Shown one piece after another: positions 56,797 through 64,000 of a stretch of 64,000 nt of DNA. Below the pieces are notes generated by a model. The model was given only the letters and a program-made list of their open reading frames with translations, had not been told where the DNA came from and made no database searches. The position numbers and the translations under genes are program-made. Position 1 is the first letter of the stretch. Every line of letters starts with the position of its first letter. The stretch comes from Panagrolaimus kolymaensis (taxonomy: Eukaryota > Nematoda > Chromadorea > Rhabditida > Panagrolaimidae): NCBI GenBank assembly GCA_028622995.1, contig JAJQJQ010000036.1, positions 1,426,001-1,490,000 on the forward strand, written 5' to 3'.

Positions 56797-58124
56797 GTTT
56801 GATGGAAGTTTTTTTGGCAATATTAGGAAAGCTTGAATAAAGTAATAATTAATATATTTGGAGAGAAAGTTAAAATCCAACAAAATTAATAACGCTCTTT
56901 TTTATAAATGAAAAGTTTTTGGATAATGAGAATTATCTAAATCCATAAAGCCAAGTTTTTATTTATAAAAAACAAAATTTTCTCATCAAAATTTTTTTCA
57001 AAGCCCTTTAAGCCTCTTATTCGCTAATGTGTGTGCAAATGAATGAAAGATGGACAAATGACTGACCATCCTTGCTTTGTGCTTCCCTTTTCTCGCTTTT
57101 ATGGTTGCAATCAGCTGTGTATCTCATTCATTTGACTAATAAGAAAATTGATTTTCTTTAAAAAAAATTATTTTTCACTTTTGCTACTCTTTTTTTATTG
57201 ATGTCGTCATTCATTTATTTTCCTTTCATTCAAAGTGTACCAAATTCCAAAGTATGTACATACATCAGCTTCCATTTTTTTAGTTCAAATTTTTTTTATT
57301 TGATAAATAAGGACAAAGTTTTTTAGATAAAATTTTTTATTTTTGTTTTGACCTTTTTTAGAACATACTAAAAAAAATTTTGCGATCAAAAAAACTTTAT
57401 TTTTGTTTGTTTTTTCTATCAAATAAAGCATGGCAGGTAGGTGACTGTCTGAAAGTCCATTTTTTTATTATTATCCCAGACAGTCACAGACTTTCCGATG
57501 GCAAGAAAAAATGATGCTGCATATTTTTTTGCTGTTCCTTTTAATTTTTTTATTTGTTGACGAAAATGGAAGAAAAAATAAAATATTTAATTTTTTTCTG
57601 TCAAAAATGATGACTGCTTCAAAAAATCATTTTTCTTGTATAAAAAAATTGGACCGTCTCTGATTATTTTTAGACTATCGATGCCGAAAAAAAAAGGAAG
57701 CATCCTTTTTTACATTTGTTTTATTTTCTTCAGCTGTCTTACTTTTCTACTTGAAGCGAAGTGACTGACTGTCGTCTGACTTGATTAGGAAGTTGATAAA
57801 AAAATGTATGAATGAAAAATATTTAAAAGTTTTTTGTTTTTCAGCAGTGGGCTGCTTTTCACGTGAACGATTTTTCCTTTTCCTCTTTTTTTTTTCTATT
57901 TTTGTCGATAATTAAATTGATAGGCGGCGGTGGGAGAGTCGCTTGCTTGCTTGTTTGTTCATTGTACGTTTTTTGTAAGCATTTTCCTTTTCTTGGGTTT
58001 GTTCCAATTTAGTCAAAAATAATTATTTGGCTTTTGAAAGCCGCCTTTTTGAGTTGGCGAGAGTCACTTCAAAATCAATCAAAGCTAATATCCAAAACGG
58101 ATGCGGTTTTTTGATGACTGGATT
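56797..58124. other. Long intergenic region
   Basis: About 1.3 kb. It holds the promoter of member 13 and, at 57442-57486, a 10-bp perfect inverted repeat (TGACTGTCTG / CAGACAGTCA) with a 25-base loop. No exon supported; the open frame at 58027-58299 runs into the palindromic element. Confidence 0.5.
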
Positions 58125-58880
58125 TAAAACCAATTCCGTAAATTTTTTTGAAACGGTCGGCACCGATGAAAATTTTTTTTTTGAGATAGCTTTACCAATG
58201 TTTTCGCACATGCTTAGCTTGGCTAAATCCAAGAGGATTTGGCCAATTGTTACCATATTCATGGAGATACAGCTACTTGAAGGTTTATGGTTGAATTAAT
58301 TCAAAATTATGCCATAATTCATTCTTGTGTTATATTTTTATATTCTCTTATGATTAATAGGTTTTCGACCATGGGGAATCCGAATTTGACCACCACAACC
58401 CTTCATGTATATGCTAAACATCGATTTTTCACCAACGTGGCATGGTTTTTGGCTCATCACGGGTCACAGAAGCTCGCGGGCGGAATGAGACTATTGCCAT
58501 TCGAAAGAGCATGTTTTTTTATCCTAGAAACAGGAATAATACCCGGAAAAAAAATTCCGCACGATCATTTGGGAATTTTTGAATGTTTCTTTTTACATAA
58601 ATCAGCTAATAAGATCATTAAGAAAAAATTCGAAAAAATTCATAATCACATATGAAAATTCAGAAAAGCTTACAGAACCATAGAATCAACCTTCCTGGAT
58701 TTTTTGGTAACAATTTCACCCTTATTTGTTATGCAACATCATGCACCTCGACCAATAGAAGCACTAACAGTGCTTAATGAACTTCAAAAATGTGTATAAA
58801 CTCAAAATTTCTTATTTTTATTCCACAATCATCTTTATAATATCAAATCGAGGTCGTAGAATCCGAATTTGACCTCCGTT
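58125..58880 (+). repeat. Left arm of the palindrome
   Basis: Inverted match to 58985-59750; includes the 122-codon frame ending at 58655 and GACCAATAGAAGCACTAACAG, which recurs inverted at about 59085-59106. Confidence 0.75.
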
Positions 58881-58984
58881 TCACTAGTTTTCCTTACTAA
58901 AAGGAATGTTTTGGGACTATGAAAATTTGCATATTTAAAGTCTTCATATCTCTAAAACTATCTATTAATGGTGGTAATCTGGCT

Positions 58985-59750
58985 TCATATTCGGATTCTA
59001 CGACCTCAAATTGGTATAGAAAACATTATTCTAGAATAAAAATAACAGTTTTTGAATTTATACACATTTTTGAAGTTCATTAAGCACTGTTAGTGCTTCT
59101 ATTGGTCGAGGTGGATGATGTTGCATAACAAATAAGGTTGAAATTGGTACCAAAAAATCCAGGAGCATTGATTTTATGGTTTTGTAAGCTTTCCTGATTT
59201 TTTAAATGGGTTTATGAATTTTTTCTAATTTTTTCTTAATGATCTTATTAGCTGATTTATGTAAAAAGAAATATTCAAAAATTCCCAAATGATCGTGCGG
59301 AATTTTTTTTCCAGGTATTATTCCTGTTTCTAGGGTAAAAAAACATGCTCTTTCGAATGGCAATAGTCTCATTCCGCCCGCGAGCTTCTGTGACCCGTGA
59401 TGAGCCAAAAACCATGCCACGTTGGTGAAAAATCGATGTTTAGCATATACATGAAGGGTTGTGGTGGTTAAATTCGGATTCTCCATGGTCGAAAACCTAT
59501 TAATCATAAGAGAATATAAAAATATTACACAAAAATGAATTATGGCATAATTTTGAATTAATTCAATAGTAAACCTTCAAGTAGCTGTATCTCCATGATA
59601 AGGTACACATCTGGCCAAAACCTCTTGGAATTAGCCTAATTAAGCATAGTTGAAAACCGGGGTGCATATATCTCAACAAAAAAAATTTCGACCGGTGCCG
59701 ACTTTCTTGAAAATATTTAAAAAAATTGGTAGAATCGGTTTTAAACGACT
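58985..59750 (-). repeat. Right arm of the palindrome
   Basis: Inverted copy of the left arm. Its version of the inner frame (59507-59202) has several substitutions but stays open. Confidence 0.75.
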
Positions 59751-60969
59751 TTTTTTTCTCACATTTTTTTGGATATTCTTGTTTTTGCTTTTGATTGATT
59801 TATTGCTCTTTCAGCAGCTGATACTCTTTCTCTTCTCATTTATTTGACCTAAATTTTCAATAACTTTCATTTTCTTTTTTATTTTGTTCCGTTTTCGATT
59901 TTTTCTCCATTGTTATTACAAAGTTTCAAAGTTATCATACAAATGAAATTGATATACGTTTAACTTAACTACGTGTAGCAGCCGAGCGGGAATGAAAAAT
60001 CTTGTTTTCACTTTTCTTTTCTTATTTTTTCTCTTCTCGAAATCATAAGTTACATTTATTTATTCATCGTATAATAATAAAAAAGTGAAAACAAGTAAAA
60101 GTTATTATTTATAAGAGAATAGTTTTTTTGAAAGTAAAGTGATTAAAATTTGAAAGGAAAAAAATATTCTATTCCATTTTGAAACTTAAAAGTTAAAAAA
60201 TATTAGTACAAAATTAATATTAAAAAATTTTCTGAAAATACTCGACTTTTTTTTATTAAGTTTTTAAAATTTCCTGTAATATTTTTATATGCAAAATTTC
60301 ATAGTTTTAACAAAACGCGTATTATTTTACAAAAACGTGAAAACTACTCCTATTTTATTTTTCTTATCAAAATTATTTTAAATATACTCCCTAATTTTTT
60401 GAAGGTGGTAGTTTCCATTGATCTCTCTCTCTTTCTCTTTCTCTTTTTGTTGATTACTTTCTGCCTCTCCATTTTCTTCCCATGACGTGGCTCTCCCATT
60501 CGCCTTATAAAAATTCTTCAGACAAAAAAATATAATTTCTTTTTTACTTTTTGTGATTTTTTTGAAATGAGAAATTTCCGATTGGGACTGACCGTCAAAG
60601 GAGCTTTCTCCATTTCGCCTTTCCCACTTTCTTACTTTTTTATTTTCGGCGATAAAAAGAGAAACATTTTATTTGCAAAAACTTTTTAATTTACTATGAA
60701 AGTGAGACAGTCGAAAGACTGCTCCCTATTTGACCTTTAAAAAAACCAAAGAAATTTTGTTTTAAAGATTTTTGTGCAGACAAAACAAAAATCAAGAAAT
60801 AATTTCAGCAACTCAAGTTTTCGTCCCCGAAAAAAATTAGTTTAAAAATTTGCATTTTTAACTTCATAAATTTTAGGCCTAATTTAGAATTTTTACCGCG
60901 ATTTTTTTTAATTATATATTTTTTTGTTTTAATGAAATTGATTTCCAGGTTTTTAAATAGCCTAAAATA
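59751..60969. promoter_or_regulatory. Upstream region of the MTHFR gene
   Basis: About 1.2 kb without exons. A pyrimidine microsatellite CTCTCTCTCTTTCTCTTTCTC lies near 60422-60445. GATTTCCAG at 60940-60948, 21 bases before the ATG, could be a trans-splice or 5' UTR splice acceptor. Confidence 0.5.
60422..60446 (+). repeat. CT-rich microsatellite
   Basis: Short CT/CTTT run upstream of MTHFR. Similar polypyrimidine tracts are common in nematode upstream regions; no specific role is shown. Confidence 0.6.
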
Positions 60970-63900
60970 ATGCAAGCAGCAGTTCAACAACAACAACCCA
61001 TAATGGCTCATACCAATGGCCATACCAATGGCATTATAAATGGGTCATTAAAATCTGTTGCGAGCGATAGCGCATTGATAACAGATTCAAATGGAAATGG
61101 AATTGGTCTTCATCGAGATCCAAGTTTAACCAAATTACACTCATGTGTCCTTCCATATATGTAAGTTTATTTTATTCGTTTCGAGACGAAAACCAAGTTT
61201 TAAATCGAAAAATTAATCGCCTGCTATTATTAATTTATTTTTTTTAGTGGCGATACCGGTTATTTCCATAAAAGTGATTCCAAAAGCAATGTGGGTGAAG
61301 CCCTTCGAGAAAAAACCAAATACAGTCCTCTTCATAAAAGAATTGAAAAACAAATAGAATCAGGAGTTCCATTCTTTTCACTTGAATTCTTTCCACCAAA
61401 AACTATGAATGGTGTTGCAAATTTTTTAACTCGTATTGATCGATATCGTGATGGAGGACCTATGTTTTTGGATATCACATGGCATACAGGTGGCGATCCA
61501 GGTAAGTCTAAAAATCCATCTGAAAACTTTTTTTGGAAATAAGTATGTAAATTTTTTATTAGCAAACGTCCAAAAAGAAACTTCATCAACTTCCATTGCT
61601 GCAGCATGTTTACAATTTGGCAGAGTTGATACTATGCTTCATATGACTTGCGCTCAATATACAAAGGAACAAACATTACAAAATTTAAAAGTAGCTGAAT
61701 CCCTTGGAATTCGAAATATTTTATGTTTACGAGGAGATCTTTCACAAAGTGTAAGCGTTTTTTAAGATTTTACAAAATAAAAATTTAAAATATTCGGATT
61801 TTTGATAAAAATCAAACTTTTCTTTGAATTTCGCCCAAGCTTTTCATATATTTAAAAAACAATAGTTTTTTGTGACAAAAATCAAATATTTTCAACTCAA
61901 AAAACTGTTAAAAAAACTTTTCTAATTTTCAAAATTTAAATTTTTTTAGGACAATAACCCCGTGGTTTATCCATATCGAGCATTAGACATGATTCGATGG
62001 ACTCGAAATCATTTTGGTGAATATTTCACTATTGCCGCTTCCGGCTATCCATTGGGGCATCCTGAAGCTCCATCATACAACGCAGATTTAAATTATTTAA
62101 AAATGAAAGTGGATGCTGGAGCAAATTTTATTATTACTCAATTATTTTTTGAAACTGAAACATTCGAAAAATTTGTTCGAGATTGTCGAGAAGCTGGAAT
62201 TTTAGTTCCTATCATTCCTGGAATTATGCCTATTCAAAGTTTCCAAAGTATTCAAAGAGTTGCAGAATTGTCTCAACTTAAAATTCCTGAATCCATTTTA
62301 CAAACTTTGGAACCCATTAAACATGATGATGAAGCAGTTCGGAAATTTGGTATTCATCAAGCCGTGGAAATGTGTCGTCGTCTGCTTGATCATAAAACTG
62401 CGCCTTCCATTCATTTGTATACGATGAATCGAGAGGGATCATGTCGAGAAATTTTACAAGCTCTTGGTTTATGGCAGAAAGAACCCATTCGCTCTCTTCC
62501 ATGGGTGCCCCATGGCGGACATCATCCAATTCGATGCAAGGAAGATGTTCGACCTATTTATTGGACAGCTCGACCCAAAAGTTATATTTTTAGAACTAAA
62601 GTAAGTGGATTTGAAAAAAGTAAATAGAAAATGCAAAATGAAGACTGAAAGCCTGATTCTTTGAATAAAAAAAATGGAAGCTTTTCATATTTTTCGTTAC
62701 TAATTTTTTCTAAATTTTTTAGAGAAAACAAAAAATCGAATATTTTTAAAAATAATTTTGAGATTAAAAATTTGTATATTTATAATTCAAAGTGAAAAAA
62801 TATATATATAGAGAAATGGTAGTAATTAATTAACTGAGCACTTCGTTGTCATTTTTTTTTATTATTATTCGAACTCATTTTGGAGAGAGAAAAAATTTCC
62901 TTAGGTTATTTTTACTTTTATGCTTTCTTTTTTGCCATTTTATTGATCCACAAATAATTAGTTTAATTTTTTCTTCTTCGTCATAAGACTTTTTCCTTTT
63001 TCAGGATTGGGATGAATATCCAAATGGTCGATGGGGAAATAGTTCTTCACCAGCATTTAACGATCTCCAAGAATATTATATGTTTTATTTAAAAGGCATT
63101 CCTAAAAAAGATGAAATGTTACAAATGTATTATTCGGAATTAAAATCAATTGAAGATGTAAAAAAAGTTTTTGTAAATTTTTTAACTCAAGAACCTAATG
63201 AAAATGGAATCAAAGTTACTCGGCTTCCATGGAGTGAACAAGATTATGACACTTCCGCGGAAACTACATTAATTAAAGATCAGTTAATTTGGTGTAATGC
63301 AAATGGAATATTCACAATTAATTCTCAACCCTCCGTTAATGGAGCTCCATCAACGGATCCTTTGGTTGGATGGGGAAAACCTGGAGGATATTGTTATCAA
63401 AAAGCATATTTAGAATTTTTTATTTCCAATGATCGAGCAGCTAAATTAAGAATAGGTTTGAAGGAATATCCTCAAATTAATTATCATATTATGAATTATC
63501 GAGTAAGTTCGACTATTTTTTATAAGTGCTTGAGTGTGGCTGAAAAAAAGCTAAAGTTATTAAAATTCGCAAAATTCGGATGGCTGAAAAAAAAATACTG
63601 TAGATGCATTTTTTCCATGTTTTTAATTTTCTTTGAATTCATTCCTTTTAAACCTAGTTGGATCTTGAAAAAAAAAGCTAATATCTTTTTGGAAAATTAA
63701 TTCATAAAGCTTGGATTTGCCACAAAAATTTATAAGAAAAAATTTATTTCCAGTTTGTGATTGTCAAAAATAATTAAATTGTTCTTTGAATTAAAAATCG
63801 ATTTTAAAAAGCTTTTTTAAATTTTCAATGCAAAAATTGCTTTAATTTCTGTCTTCCTCGAAAATTAACATAGCGCTTAAAAGCTTTTTTTAGACCCATA

Positions 63901-64000
63901 AAAATAAACTAAAAAAATATTTATTTAAATTTTAACAAAAAAATCCTTTAAATTTTTTCTTTCCAAAAAAAAATTAGTTATAATGCTTTTTTTATTTGTA
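60970..64000 (+). CDS. mthf-1: Methylenetetrahydrofolate reductase, 3' end outside the window
   Basis: Exons 60970-61160, 61248-61501, 61563-61750, 61950-62600 and 63005-63502 join in frame to 594 residues, and a GTAAGT donor at 63503 opens an intron that runs past the window end. The enzyme reduces 5,10-methylene-THF to 5-methyl-THF with FAD and NAD(P)H, feeding methionine synthesis. After a Gln/Asn/Ser-rich leader of about 80 residues the catalytic barrel shows FFSLEFFPPKT (with the catalytic Glu), FLDITWHTGGDP, MLHMTC, NILCLRGD, ASGYPLGHPEA, FIITQLFFE and PGIMPIQ. The SAM-responsive regulatory domain, WDEYPNGRWGNSSSPAF onward to KLRIGLKEYPQINYHIMNYR, is also present. Relative to animal enzymes of about 650 residues only some 70 are missing at the C-terminus. 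The Caenorhabditis orthologue is mthf-1. No damage is visible. Confidence 0.96.
63503..64000 (+). other. MTHFR intron, open at window end
   Basis: From the donor after MNYR to the window end there is no acceptor followed by a plausible MTHFR C-terminal exon, so the intron is at least 498 bp. AT-rich; nothing else seen. Confidence 0.6.

Larger units (their letters stand above)
58125..59750. mobile_element. Large imperfect palindrome, foldback-like element
   Basis: Left arm about 58125-58880 and right arm about 58985-59750 are inverted copies around a loop of about 100 bp. Inner and middle parts match at roughly 90-95% by eye (for example the block from CATGGAGATACAGCTACTTGAAGG to ATTAATAGGTTTTCGACCATGG), outer parts at about 70%. 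The loop edges repeat GAGGTCGTAGAATCCGAAT in inverted orientation. Each arm contains a frame of 101-122 codons beginning MINRFSTM (58344-58655 on plus, 59507-59202 on minus) that has no recognised homology. Local base composition is less AT-rich than the flanks. I could not define exact ends or a target duplication. A foldback transposon, a nested pair of inverted copies of one repeat, or an assembly artefact are the options. Confidence 0.7.

Noticed and set aside
57442..57486. 10-bp inverted repeat TGACTGTCTG/CAGACAGTCA
   Set aside because: Short stem with a 25-base AT-rich loop and no context; chance occurrence is plausible in 64 kb.
58027..58299. 90-codon frame at the left edge of the palindrome
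   Set aside because: The matching part of the right arm has many indels and no comparable frame, so there is no sign of selection on it.
1..64000. tRNA, rRNA, CRISPR or bacterial-type operon signals
   Set aside because: I looked for cloverleaf-like GGTTCRA boxes, rRNA-like GC-rich blocks and regularly spaced repeats and saw none; a tRNA scan would settle the tRNA question.

Overview
This window reads as a nematode nuclear genome. It is very AT-rich, its genes are split by many short introns (mostly about 45-100 bp, GT...AG with TTTNAG-type acceptors), and it carries nematode-typical families: transthyretin-like secreted proteins, an Srt-class chemoreceptor, an Fe-type delta-9 desaturase, an SLC17-type transporter, a PLB-like GDSL lipase, a two-domain C-type lectin and methylenetetrahydrofolate reductase. 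The large array of divergent F-box-like proteins suggests a lineage with big private gene expansions, possibly a clade IV/panagrolaimid-type nematode; that placement is inference only.

Layout. 0.4-5.3 kb: two tandem minus-strand genes for secreted proteins with a mucin-like Thr/Ser/Pro region and an unrecognised conserved C-terminal domain. 5.65-9.66 kb: a complete hAT transposon (about 450-bp terminal inverted repeats, 8-bp target duplication, seven-exon uninterrupted transposase) inserted upstream of the second of these genes; the uninterrupted version of the insertion site survives upstream of the first. 10.9-14.0 kb: two intronless transthyretin-like genes and a small secreted protein. 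14.4-16 kb: stearoyl-CoA desaturase. 17.1-42 kb: an array of twelve F-box-like genes (nine intact or nearly so, plus a 3'-truncated copy, a stop-containing copy and a frameshifted copy), interspersed with an Srt receptor, a decayed HAT-repeat-like gene, a PLB-like lipase and a C-type lectin. A thirteenth F-box-like copy lies at 55.9-56.8 kb.

42.5-52.7 kb: four tandem plus-strand copies of a coiled-coil protein family I do not recognise; three have a shared C-terminal region and the fourth is coiled coil only. Each start codon sits 9 bases after an AG in the same short leader, which looks like a trans-splice acceptor. 53-55.4 kb: an SLC17-like major facilitator transporter. 58.1-59.75 kb: a large imperfect palindrome (arms about 750 bp) resembling a foldback element. 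61-64 kb: MTHFR, whose 3' end lies beyond the window.

Housekeeping genes (desaturase, MTHFR, transporter) are separated by blocks of fast-evolving, tandemly amplified genes with visible birth-and-death signs (truncation, premature stops, frameshift, chimeric tail, GC donors, co-amplified upstream sequence). I saw no tRNA, rRNA or CRISPR array. Exon coordinates are my own splice predictions, checked for reading-frame continuity but not against transcripts.
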